Source of the DNA: Fluviibacter sp039805725
Lineage (GTDB): Bacteria; Pseudomonadota; Gammaproteobacteria; Burkholderiales; Rhodocyclaceae
Direction: 5' to 3'
Length of the DNA stretch: 17,065 bases
Assembly: GCA_039805725.1 (NCBI GenBank)
Contig: JBDLTT010000062.1
Span: 1 to 17,065 of the forward strand
Each line of letters begins with the position of its first letter. Position 1 is the stretch's first letter. Position numbers and translations under genes: made by a program. Positions 6,476 to 14,265 of the stretch are shown piece by piece. Below the pieces are notes generated by a model, which was given only the letters and a program-made list of their open reading frames with translations, was not told the origin of the DNA and searched no databases.

Positions 6476-9310
6476 ATGATGAAGGAACAATTCGAGAATT
6501 CTTACCTGTTCGGCGGTAACGCGCCATTCGTGGAAGAGCTGTATGAAGCCTGGTTAGAAAATGCTGCCGATGTACCCGAGTCCTGGCAGCGTTATTTCGA
6601 GGAGCTGGCACGTCAGCCGGGCGCTGCCCCGCGCGATGTGGCGCATGCCCCGGTAATCGCTGCGTTTGAAGCCGCTGGTCGTAACGGCGGTTTCCGCCCG
6701 ACCGCCTCGGCTTCGGGTGGCGATGTTCAGAAGAATCTTGCAGTTGAAAATCTTATCAACGCCTATCGGTTTAACGGCCACGTGCGTGCTGAACTCGATC
6801 CGCTCAAGCGCGATCTGCGCCCGCCGGTTCCTGATCTGGATCCTAAAACTTATGGATTGACGGATGCCGATATGTCGCGCAGCTTCGATACGGGTGACTT
6901 CAAAGTCGGCTCGGGGCAGACCGCGCCGCTCAATCAGATTATCGATGCACTGAAGCAGACGTACTGTCACCACATCGGCGTCGAGTACATGTACATGACG
7001 TCGACCGTCGAAAAGAAGTGGCTGCAGGCACGTCTTGAACCGAATCGTGGCCAGGCGGCCTATTCGGTTGAAGAGAAGAAGCGTTTCCTCGAGCGCCTCA
7101 CCGCTGCTGAAACACTGGAGCGTTATCTGCACACCCGTTATGTCGGCCAAAAGCGTTTCTCGCTGGAAGGTGGCGAGTCGTTGATCCTGTCGATGGATGA
7201 GATGATCCGCGTCGCCGGCGGTATGGGTGCCAAGGAAATCGTCATCGGTATGGCGCACCGTGGCCGTTTGAATGTCCTGGTCAACACGCTGGGCAAGAAG
7301 CCCTCAATGCTCTTTGACGAATTCGAAGGCAAGAAGAAGGTAGATCTGGGTTCGGGTGACGTGAAGTACCACATGGGCTACTCGTCGGATGTTGCGACCC
7401 CGGGGGGTCCGGTGCACCTGACGCTGGCGTTCAATCCGTCACACCTGGAAATCGTCAATCCTGTGGTCGAAGGCTCGGTTTTTGCGCGCCAGTTCCGCAT
7501 TGGTGAAAACGGCAAGAACGAAATCATCCCGGTGCTGATCCACGGTGATGCAGCGGTGATCGGTCAGGGCTGTAACCAGGAGATGCTCAACTTCGCACAG
7601 ACCCGCGGCTATGGCACGGGCGGCACGATCCACATCGTGGTGAATAACCAGATCGGTTTCACCACCTCTGATCCGCGCGACTACCGTTCGGGGTACTACT
7701 GTACCGACATTTTCAAGATGTCGGACTCGCCGATCTTCCACGTCAATGGCGATGATGCCGAAGCCGTGGCGCTGGTCACGCGTCTGGCGGTCGAATACCG
7801 TCAGGTCTTCAAGAAAGATGTCGTCATCGACATTTTCTGTTTCCGTAAGCTCGGTCACAACGAGCAGGATGAGCCGATGGTCACCCAGCCGCTCATGTAC
7901 AAAAAGGTGCAAGCGCACCCGGGAACCCGCAAGCTCTACGCGGATCAGCTGGTTGCCGCAGGGGTTGTGCCGGCCGATGGCCCGGATAACATCATCAAAG
8001 ACTATCGCGCGCACCTCGACAAGGGCGAGTTGCTGGTCAATCCGGTCATTTCGGACTACAAGCGCAAGAACGCTCAAGACTGGCGTCCGTATGTGACCAA
8101 TCAATATATCGAAGTCTGCAATACCAAAGTCCCGGCCAAAGAGCTCAAGCGCCTGGGTCTGAAACTGGCGGAGGTGCCTGAGGGCTTTGTGCCACATTCG
8201 CGTGTCAAAAAGATTCTCGAAGACCGTAAAGCCATGGCCGAAGGCAAGCTGCCAGTCGACTGGGGGATGGGTGAGAATCTGGCCTATGCCACGTTATTGG
8301 CCGAAGGCTACGGTGTGCGTATTTCGGGTGAAGACGTTGGTCGCGGCACCTTCTTCCATCGTCATGCCACCATTCACGATCAGAATCGTGAAAGCTGGGA
8401 TGCCGGCAGCTACCAGCCGCTGGCACATCTCCAGGCGGGTCAGGGTCCGTTCCAGTGTTACGAATCCGTCCTGTCGGAGGAGTCGGTGCTGGCCTTTGAA
8501 TATGGTTACGCTACTGCTGAACCGAATCAACTCGTGATCTGGGAAGCCCAATTTGGCGACTTCGTGAACGGCGCGCAGGTCGTGGTCGACCAGTTCATTG
8601 CCTCCGGCGAAACCAAATGGGGTCGGGGTTGCGGCCTGGTCATGCTCCTGCCGCATGGCTACGAAGGTCAGGGCCCGGAGCACTCGTCGGCGCGTCCCGA
8701 ACGTTTTATTCAGCTCTGTGCTGAAATGAACATGGAAGTCTGTGTGCCATCGAACGCCAGCCAGATCTACCATGTGTTGCGTCGTCAGATGGTGCGCAAA
8801 CAGCGTAAGCCGCTGGTCATCTTCTCGCCGAAGTCGCTGCTCCGTAATAAAGATGCCAGCTGCTCGCTGGATGATCTGGCCAAGGGCGAATTCCAGCGGG
8901 TGATCGGCGAGATCGACGACCTGAATCCGGCCAAAGTAACGCGTGTCATTCTCTGCTCAGGCAAGGTCTACTACGATCTGCTCAATGCCCGTCGCGAGCG
9001 CAAGCTGGATCATATTGCCATCATCCGTATTGAACAGCTCTACCCGTTCCCGGAAGCGTCGTTCAAGGCAGAACTGGCGAAATTCCCGAAAGCCACCGAA
9101 ATTGTCTGGGCTCAGGAAGAACCGCGTAACCAGGGCTTCTGGTACTGGTTTGCATCCCGTCAGCACCTGGCCCGTTCGGTGGGTCCGAAGCAGAATCTGC
9201 TCCTCGTGTCGCGACCGGCAGCCGCATCGCCGGCTGTGGGCTATCTGGCCAAGCACAATGAGCAACACAAAACTTTGATCGAGTCCGCAATGGGCAAGAT
9301 CGAGTATTAA
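6476..9310 (+). CDS. sucA: 2-oxoglutarate dehydrogenase E1 component
   Basis: Thiamine-diphosphate-dependent E1 that decarboxylates 2-oxoglutarate and transfers the succinyl group to the lipoyl arm of SucB. It has 944 residues, typical of the proteobacterial E1o. The N-terminal E2-contact peptide NSYLFGGNAPFVEELYEAW is intact. Catalytic features include GMAHRGRLNVL with His261 (E. coli His260), the ThDP/Mg segment HGDAAVIGQG (Asp358) through VVNNQIGFTT, and LLPHGYEGQGPEHSSARPER (His727, His736). ATG 6476 is 5 bases after GGTGA (6466-6470), and MM-K-E-Q matches relatives; the in-frame GTG at 6467 sits on that ribosome site and is less likely. It is the first gene of the sucA-sucB-lpdA operon and has its own leader after the gltA terminator. 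Confidence 0.98.
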   Translation: MMKEQFENSYLFGGNAPFVEELYEAWLENAADVPESWQRYFEELARQPGAAPRDVAHAPVIAAFEAAGRNGGFRPTASASGGDVQKNLAVENLINAYRFNGHVRAELDPLKRDLRPPVPDLDPKTYGLTDADMSRSFDTGDFKVGSGQTAPLNQIIDALKQTYCHHIGVEYMYMTSTVEKKWLQARLEPNRGQAAYSVEEKKRFLERLTAAETLERYLHTRYVGQKRFSLEGGESLILSMDEMIRVAGGMGAKEIVIGMAHRGRLNVLVNTLGKKPSMLFDEFEGKKKVDLGSGDVKYHMGYSSDVATPGGPVHLTLAFNPSHLEIVNPVVEGSVFARQFRIGENGKNEIIPVLIHGDAAVIGQGCNQEMLNFAQTRGYGTGGTIHIVVNNQIGFTTSDPRDYRSGYYCTDIFKMSDSPIFHVNGDDAEAVALVTRLAVEYRQVFKKDVVIDIFCFRKLGHNEQDEPMVTQPLMYKKVQAHPGTRKLYADQLVAAGVVPADGPDNIIKDYRAHLDKGELLVNPVISDYKRKNAQDWRPYVTNQYIEVCNTKVPAKELKRLGLKLAEVPEGFVPHSRVKKILEDRKAMAEGKLPVDWGMGENLAYATLLAEGYGVRISGEDVGRGTFFHRHATIHDQNRESWDAGSYQPLAHLQAGQGPFQCYESVLSEESVLAFEYGYATAEPNQLVIWEAQFGDFVNGAQVVVDQFIASGETKWGRGCGLVMLLPHGYEGQGPEHSSARPERFIQLCAEMNMEVCVPSNASQIYHVLRRQMVRKQRKPLVIFSPKSLLRNKDASCSLDDLAKGEFQRVIGEIDDLNPAKVTRVILCSGKVYYDLLNARRERKLDHIAIIRIEQLYPFPEASFKAELAKFPKATEIVWAQEEPRNQGFWYWFASRQHLARSVGPKQNLLLVSRPAAASPAVGYLAKHNEQHKTLIESAMGKIEY

Positions 9311-9338
9311 AAAACCAAAAGAGTCCGTGGAGAGAACA

Positions 9339-10544
9339 ATGGCAATTATCGACGTCAAAGTCCCGCAACTGTCTGAATCGGTCGCTGAGGCCACCCTGGT
9401 GTCCTGGCACAAGAAGGAAGGCGAAGCCGTTTCCCGCGATGAGAACCTCATCGATATCGAAACCGATAAGGTCGTGCTGGAATTGCCCGCCCCGGATGGC
9501 GGTGTCATCGTCAAGGTGATCAAGGGTGATGGTGAAACCGTTGTGTCGGGCGAAGTCATCGCCCAGATCGATACCTCGGCCAAGGCAACGGCATCGGCGC
9601 CAGCCGCCGCAGCACCGGCACCAGCCGCCGCTGCACCGACACCGGCTGCTGCCCCTGCCGCATCGGCGCCGGCGGCCGCCGCTGGCACGGCCAGCCCGGC
9701 TGCCCGCAAGATTCTGGAAGAGAAGGGTGTTGCTGCTGGCGACGTCGCTGGTTCCGGTCGCGGTGGTCGTGTGACCAAGGAGGACGCGGTTGCCGCACAA
9801 CCGAAGGCTGCGGGCGCAGCTGCCGCCCCGGTCGCCCTGGGCGATCGTGCCGAACAGCGCGTGCCGATGTCGCGTCTGCGTGCGCGTATCGCCGAGCGCC
9901 TGATCCAGTCGAAGAACGAAAACGCCATTCTGACGACGTTCAACGAAGTCAACATGGGTCCGGTGATGGCGCTGCGCAAGCAATATGCCGAGAAGTTCGA
10001 AAAGCAACACGGCGTTCGCCTCGGTTTCATGGGCTTCTTCGTCAAGGCCGCTTGCGCCGCCCTGCAGAAGTTCCCGATCCTCAACGCATCGGTCGACGGT
10101 AACGACATCGTTTACCACGGCTACATCGACATCGGTATCGCTGTCGGATCGCCGCGTGGTCTGGTCGTGCCGATCATCCGCAACGCTGATCAACTGAGCA
10201 TCGCCGAGATCGAAATGAAGATCGCCGAGTTCGGTGCCAAGGCGAAAGACGGGAAGCTGTCGATGGAAGAACTGTCGGGCGGCACCTTCTCGATTTCCAA
10301 CGGCGGTGTGTTCGGTTCGATGTTGTCGACCCCGATCATCAACCCACCGCAGTCGGCCATCCTGGGTATCCACGCCACAAAGGATCGTGCTGTGGTTGAA
10401 AATGGTCAAGTCGTCATCCGTCCGATCAACTACCTCGCCATGTCGTACGACCACCGCATCATCGACGGCCGCGAAGCCGTTCTGGGTCTGGTTACCATGA
10501 AGGAAGCGCTGGAAGATCCGGCTCGCCTCCTGCTCGGCGTCTAA
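9339..10544 (+). CDS. sucB: Dihydrolipoyl succinyltransferase (E2) of 2-oxoglutarate dehydrogenase
   Basis: Core E2 of the 2-oxoglutarate dehydrogenase complex, making succinyl-CoA. It has 401 residues. One lipoyl domain (1-78) has the lipoylation site DIETDKVVLE with Lys44. An Ala/Pro-rich linker (about 81-118) follows, then the peripheral subunit-binding domain (about 118-152, SPAARKILEEKGV to GSGRGGRVTKEDA), a second short linker, and the acyltransferase domain (about 172-401). The catalytic motif YDHRIIDGREAV carries His372 and Asp376. One lipoyl domain and IDIGIAVGSPRGLVVPIIR fit the succinyl, not the acetyl, enzyme. ATG 9339 follows GGAGAG (9329-9334) closely; the in-frame GTG at 9327 overlaps that site. 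It is 28 bases after sucA and 15 before lpdA. Confidence 0.98.
   Translation: MAIIDVKVPQLSESVAEATLVSWHKKEGEAVSRDENLIDIETDKVVLELPAPDGGVIVKVIKGDGETVVSGEVIAQIDTSAKATASAPAAAAPAPAAAAPTPAAAPAASAPAAAAGTASPAARKILEEKGVAAGDVAGSGRGGRVTKEDAVAAQPKAAGAAAAPVALGDRAEQRVPMSRLRARIAERLIQSKNENAILTTFNEVNMGPVMALRKQYAEKFEKQHGVRLGFMGFFVKAACAALQKFPILNASVDGNDIVYHGYIDIGIAVGSPRGLVVPIIRNADQLSIAEIEMKIAEFGAKAKDGKLSMEELSGGTFSISNGGVFGSMLSTPIINPPQSAILGIHATKDRAVVENGQVVIRPINYLAMSYDHRIIDGREAVLGLVTMKEALEDPARLLLGV
9579..9692 (+). repeat. Low-complexity Ala/Pro linker coding repeat within sucB
   Basis: About 38 codons of almost only Ala, Pro, Ser and Thr, built from imperfect copies of units such as GCACCGGCACCAGCC. It encodes the flexible swinging-arm linker between the lipoyl and subunit-binding domains of E2. 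Such tracts vary in length between strains by slippage. The composition is GC-rich and unlike the flanking domains. Confidence 0.8.
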
Positions 10545-10559
10545 GAAAGGAAGTTCACG

Positions 10560-11984
10560 ATGTCTCAGCAATTTGACGTACTCGTGATCGGTGGCGGTCC
10601 TGGCGGCTATGTGGCCGCCATCCGTGCCGCGCAGCTTGGCTTCAAGGTCGCCTGCTGCGAATCCAATCCCTATGCCGACCCGAAGGGTCAGCCGCGTCTG
10701 GGCGGTACCTGCCTGAACGTAGGCTGCATCCCGTCAAAGGCGCTGTTGCACACCTCGCACCTGTTCGAAGAAGCGGGACATTCGTTCGCGGATCAGGGTA
10801 TTACGGTGGGCGCACCGAAGATCGACGTTGCCAAAATGATTGATCGCAAGGCCAACATCGTGACCCAGCTGACGCAGGGGATCGCTGGCCTGTTCAAAAA
10901 GAACAAGGTCACCTTCCTGGCCGGCCATGGTAGCTTTGTCGGACAGGGTGCTGGCGGCTGGCAGGTTAAGGTGGGTAAGGAAACCGTGGAGGCCAAGCAG
11001 GTCATCATCGCCACCGGTTCGACCGCCCGTCATCTGCCGGGCGTGCCGGTCGACAATGAGATCGTTTGCGACAACATCGGCGCGCTTGAAATGGGTACCG
11101 TCCCGAAGAAGCTGGCCGTCATCGGTGCCGGCGTCATCGGTCTGGAAATGGGTAGTGTCTGGCGCCGCCTGGGCGCTGACGTGACCGTACTCGAAGCCAT
11201 GCCGGACTTCCTGGCCGCGTGCGATCAGGACGTTGCCAAGGAAGCCCAGAAGATTTTCACAAAGCAAGGCCTGGCCTTCAACTTCGGCGTCAAGATCGGC
11301 GACATCAAGGCCACCAAGAAGGGTGTCACGATCAACTACGCCGACAAGGATGGCAAGGCCCAGAAGCTGGAAGCCGACCGTCTGGTCGTGTCGATCGGTC
11401 GTATCCCCAACACGGATGGCCTGGGTGCCGACAAAGTGGGCCTCAAGCTCAACGAGCGTGGCATGATCGAAGTGGATGGTCACTGCAAAACCAATCTGCC
11501 GGGTGTCTGGGCCATTGGTGACGTGGTGCGTGGTCCCATGCTCGCCCACAAGGCCATGGAAGAGGGTGTTGCCGTTGCCGAACTGATGGCGGGTCAAGCC
11601 GGTCACATCAACTTCGATTTCATCCCCTGGGTCATCTACACCGATCCGGAAATTGCCTGGGTTGGCAAGACCGAGCAACAGCTCAAGGCCGAAGGCGTTG
11701 CCTATAAGGCCGGCAAGATCCCGTTCATGGCCAATGGCCGGGCGCTGGGCGCCGGTAATGCCCAGGGCTTCGTCAAGATGCTGGCGGATGCCAAGACCGA
11801 TCGTATCCTCGGCGTGCACATCATCGGCCCGAATGCTTCGGAGCTGATCGGTGAGTGCGTTGTCGCGATGGAGTTCGGTGCGGCGAGTGAGGATCTGGCA
11901 CGCATTTGTCACGCCCACCCGACGCTGTCGGAAGTTGTTCACGAAGCGGCGCTGGCTTGCGATAAACGCCCGCTACACTTTTAA
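10560..11984 (+). CDS. lpdA: Dihydrolipoyl dehydrogenase (E3)
   Basis: FAD enzyme that reoxidises dihydrolipoamide on SucB and reduces NAD+, completing the 2-oxoglutarate dehydrogenase complex. It has 474 residues and no N-terminal lipoyl domain. The FAD motif GGGPGGYVAA is at 11-20. The redox disulfide is Cys51-Cys56 in GGTCLNVGCIPSKAL. The NAD-binding motif VIGAGVIGLEMG is at about 187-198, and the C-terminal His453-Glu458 pair is in HAHPTLSEVVHEAA. A short insertion, NPYADPKGQPR, precedes the disulfide, as in other betaproteobacterial Lpd proteins. AAGGAAG just upstream supports ATG 10560, and the gene is 15 bases after sucB. Its location implies service to this complex; whether it also serves pyruvate dehydrogenase cannot be told here. 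Confidence 0.98.
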   Translation: MSQQFDVLVIGGGPGGYVAAIRAAQLGFKVACCESNPYADPKGQPRLGGTCLNVGCIPSKALLHTSHLFEEAGHSFADQGITVGAPKIDVAKMIDRKANIVTQLTQGIAGLFKKNKVTFLAGHGSFVGQGAGGWQVKVGKETVEAKQVIIATGSTARHLPGVPVDNEIVCDNIGALEMGTVPKKLAVIGAGVIGLEMGSVWRRLGADVTVLEAMPDFLAACDQDVAKEAQKIFTKQGLAFNFGVKIGDIKATKKGVTINYADKDGKAQKLEADRLVVSIGRIPNTDGLGADKVGLKLNERGMIEVDGHCKTNLPGVWAIGDVVRGPMLAHKAMEEGVAVAELMAGQAGHINFDFIPWVIYTDPEIAWVGKTEQQLKAEGVAYKAGKIPFMANGRALGAGNAQGFVKMLADAKTDRILGVHIIGPNASELIGECVVAMEFGAASEDLARICHAHPTLSEVVHEAALACDKRPLHF

Positions 11985-12020
11985 GGCGTTTGTTGCACCT
12001 CTAAGCAATATGGCATCAAC

Positions 12021-12050
12021 AAAAAACGGAACCTGCGGGTTCCGTTTTTT
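12021..12050. terminator. Strong bidirectional intrinsic terminator between lpdA and corA
   Basis: ACGGAACC (12026-12033) pairs perfectly with GGTTCCGT (12038-12045) around a TGCG loop. Six A's (12021-12026, the last inside the stem) lie on the left and six T's (12045-12050) on the right. With A's before and T's after the stem, it works in both directions, ending the sucAB-lpdA transcript (stop at 11984) and the convergent corA transcript (stop at 12072). Confidence 0.9.
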
Positions 12051-12071
12051 GTTTTGGCCGTAGCAAAAGCG

Positions 12072-13037
12072 CTATTTCTTCAGCCAGCCCTTCTTGTTGA
12101 AATACCAGAAGGGGATGGCTACCGAAATGGCCATCAGCATCAGTGAGAACGGATATCCGTACTCCCAATTGACCTCCGGCAGGTATCTGAAGTTCATGCC
12201 GTAGATGCTGGCAATCAGTGTCGGCGGCAGCATGGCGACTGAAGCCACCGAGAAGATCTTGATGATTCGGTTCTGGTTGATGTTGATGAAACCGACCGTC
12301 GCATCCATCAGGAAGTTCAGCTTGTCGAAGACGAAGCCGGTGTGGCCGTCCAGTGAATCGATATCTCGCAGGATCTGGCGGCCCTCGTCGTTCTGTTGCT
12401 CGTTGAGCAACTTCACGCGCATCAGGAACGACACGGCGCGACGGGTGTCCATCAGATTACGGCGAATACGACCATTCAGATCTTCTTCGACCGCAATGCC
12501 CGAGAGTACGATCCCTGCAGCCTCATCGGACATCTCGCTACCAAGCACCTGTTTGCTGAATTTGTCGAGTCGATCGTAAATACCTTCGATGATATCGGCC
12601 GAGTACTCGACGTCGATGTCGAGCAACTGGAGCAGTACGTCTTTCTCATCGCGTACATAGTAAGGCTGACGCCGGGCACGCAGGCGTAGTAGGCGGAACT
12701 GGGCCAGTTCGTCCCGGCGCAGGCTAAAGAGCATGCCGCCTTTCAGAATAAAGGCCACCCGCATGGTGTCGCTGTCTTCGTCGGTATGCTGGAAGAAGTC
12801 TGAACGAATGTGTAACTCGCCGTTCTCTTCTTCAAAGAAGCGGGCCGAGGCTTCCAGATCGTCCACTTCGTCTTCTTCGGGCAAATCAATGTCGAACTGC
12901 GTTTTGGCCCAGTCACGCTCCTCCTCAGTCGGCGACTCGAAGTCGACCCAGACAGGATGACAGTGCTGCAGATCTTCCAGGGACTCGACAGTCACCTGCT
13001 GCAAGCGGCCGTGGTTGAGCTCAAAAGCGGTAATCAT
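12072..13037 (-). CDS. corA: CorA magnesium/cobalt transporter
   Basis: Inner-membrane channel of the CorA/MIT family importing Mg2+ (and Co2+, Ni2+) as a pentamer. The protein is 321 residues, close to the 316 of E. coli CorA, and similar from the first residues (MITAFELNHGRLQQVTVE). The large cytoplasmic domain includes EVDDLEASARFFEEENGELH and a long stalk helix. Two membrane helices lie at the C-terminus (about 259-278 and 296-314), with the selectivity motif YGMN at 279-282 and the short loop EVNWEYGYP. Homology selects ATG 13037; an in-frame TTG at 13073 would add 12 unrelated residues. No Shine-Dalgarno sequence precedes ATG 13037, and a -10 box lies only 7 bases upstream, so the mRNA may be leaderless. 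It is downstream of the M48 gene on the same strand. Confidence 0.96.
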   Translation of the reverse strand: MITAFELNHGRLQQVTVESLEDLQHCHPVWVDFESPTEEERDWAKTQFDIDLPEEDEVDDLEASARFFEEENGELHIRSDFFQHTDEDSDTMRVAFILKGGMLFSLRRDELAQFRLLRLRARRQPYYVRDEKDVLLQLLDIDVEYSADIIEGIYDRLDKFSKQVLGSEMSDEAAGIVLSGIAVEEDLNGRIRRNLMDTRRAVSFLMRVKLLNEQQNDEGRQILRDIDSLDGHTGFVFDKLNFLMDATVGFININQNRIIKIFSVASVAMLPPTLIASIYGMNFRYLPEVNWEYGYPFSLMLMAISVAIPFWYFNKKGWLKK

Positions 13038-13044
13038 GGCGCGC

Positions 13045-13073
13045 ACTATACCCAAGGCGGCGGCTTCGGACAA
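13045..13073 (-). promoter_or_regulatory. Promoter placing the corA transcription start at its ATG
   Basis: On the minus strand, TTGTCC (13068-13073, 4 of 6 to consensus), a 17-base spacer and TATAGT (13045-13050, 5 of 6) form a good sigma70-type promoter. Only seven bases separate the -10 box from the ATG at 13037, so transcription should begin at or next to the start codon. This agrees with the missing ribosome binding site. Confidence 0.55.
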
Positions 13074-13103
13074 GTAAAATCTGCAATCAGATCAGAGAGA
13101 TGC

Positions 13104-14213
13104 CTAGGGTTTTGCCGCGGGCAGCAGGGGATCCGCCTGGAGATCCGGGGCATTCTTCAAATTCGGGATTAACGGCTTCCCGGCGGCTTTTTTGGCCTTG
13201 ATTTCCTTCACCGTTTCTTCGAGTGCAACAAATCGCTCGGGTGTTGCCGGATGTGTTGCGGTATGGCTGCTCTGAATAGCCGCCGGCGACAAGGTCGCCA
13301 TCCGGCGCCAGAACTGCGGGGCATTATCGATATCACCGCCGGCCTGGGCCATGATGTACAGACCAACGTAGTCGGCTTCGGCTTCAAACCCCTGGGAGAA
13401 AGCGTTACCACCGAGACTGCCAAAGAGCCCCTGGGTGGGTACTTTGAGGAGCAGCTGTGTCGCGATATCGAGAATGGTGCCCAGCGTGTAATTGGTCATT
13501 TTGGCACGCATATGCCCCATGCTGTTGTGAGCAATTTCGTGCGAGATGACCAGCCCAAGTTCGGTATCGCTGGTCGCAAAACGCATCATGCCACGCTGAA
13601 CGACCACCTGGTTACCATCGGCATAGGCATTGACCTCATCCCCGTGACCCAGCACCACCGGATAACTGCAGGCACGATCCGGCGTGATCAGTAAACTCTG
13701 TGACTGGATGGTGTTTTTTGCCGAGCGCTGGATATCGACCCGTAATGGTTGTCCATTGGTCGACTGTTCCTTGATCTGGTTGAGTGTTTGTTTGACTACT
13801 TCGCTCCCTTCACCCGATGTCCGCCAGCCACCGACTTGAGTGACGGTGTCTCCGGCGCGAACACCCGCTTTGTCAGCCGCTGAGCCGGGAACGACGTAGA
13901 CCACCTGAACGGCATTGCCAAGCTTGTAGACGCTCTCGGCGCTCTCCCTGAATTGCTCTGTCAGCAAGGTGCTGCTGTTCGCCAGCGCCATGCCGGTGGT
14001 GTACCGGATGTCATCGCCACACAAATCAGACCCGCGCGTCAGCAGCGGATAGCTGACCCGTAACAACCGTTGCTGGTCTTCCAGATACGCCTGCAGGGCA
14101 ATTTGTCGTTGCTTACGTGCTTCAGCCTCGGCGGCGCCATCCGATACCCGGACGCGTTGCGTTGTTGGTGCGCAAGCCGTGAGTGTGGCGCATGCAACAA
14201 CGCCCGCCACCAA
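13104..14213 (-). CDS. PDZ-containing M48-family zinc metalloprotease, predicted lipoprotein
   Basis: A predicted envelope protease. From the TTG at 14213 it has 369 residues. A lipobox LTAC (11-14) predicts lipid attachment at Cys14. A PDZ domain spans about 100-165 (VVPGSAADKAGVRAGDTV). The M48 peptidase domain has the zinc motif HEIAH (225-229) and the third-ligand region FEAEAD (Glu277, Asp281). Relatives act in outer-membrane quality control, but the substrate here is unknown. The start is unusual: no in-frame ATG exists upstream, the TTG gives a signal peptide with no positive n-region, and there is no ribosome site. Reading further upstream in frame gives a normal signal (RLSRW before LVAGVVACATLTAC), and a CTG at 14264 lies 7 bases after GGAG (14272-14275). 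The gene follows dps closely, probably as one transcript. Confidence 0.88.
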   Translation of the reverse strand: MVAGVVACATLTACAPTTQRVRVSDGAAEAEARKQRQIALQAYLEDQQRLLRVSYPLLTRGSDLCGDDIRYTTGMALANSSTLLTEQFRESAESVYKLGNAVQVVYVVPGSAADKAGVRAGDTVTQVGGWRTSGEGSEVVKQTLNQIKEQSTNGQPLRVDIQRSAKNTIQSQSLLITPDRACSYPVVLGHGDEVNAYADGNQVVVQRGMMRFATSDTELGLVISHEIAHNSMGHMRAKMTNYTLGTILDIATQLLLKVPTQGLFGSLGGNAFSQGFEAEADYVGLYIMAQAGGDIDNAPQFWRRMATLSPAAIQSSHTATHPATPERFVALEETVKEIKAKKAAGKPLIPNLKNAPDLQADPLLPAAKP

Positions 14214-14265
14214 CCATCGGCTGAGGCGGGCGCTGGGTGTCCAAAGGCAAGCGCCGTGTTTCAGA

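Noticed and set aside
8957..10571. Long overlapping minus-strand open frames antisense to sucA/sucB (383 and 502 codons)
   Set aside because: They mirror real coding sequence, including the Ala/Pro linker, and lack domains and start signals.
10734..11942. A 402-codon minus-strand open frame antisense to lpdA
   Set aside because: It is a mirror of a well-conserved lpdA, with low-complexity His/Asp-rich content typical of antisense translation.
13079..13092. ATCTG/CAGAT hairpin with a short T run (minus strand), possible M48 terminator
   Set aside because: The stem is only five pairs, mostly A-T, with a short T run, so it is too weak to call. M48 transcripts may read into corA.
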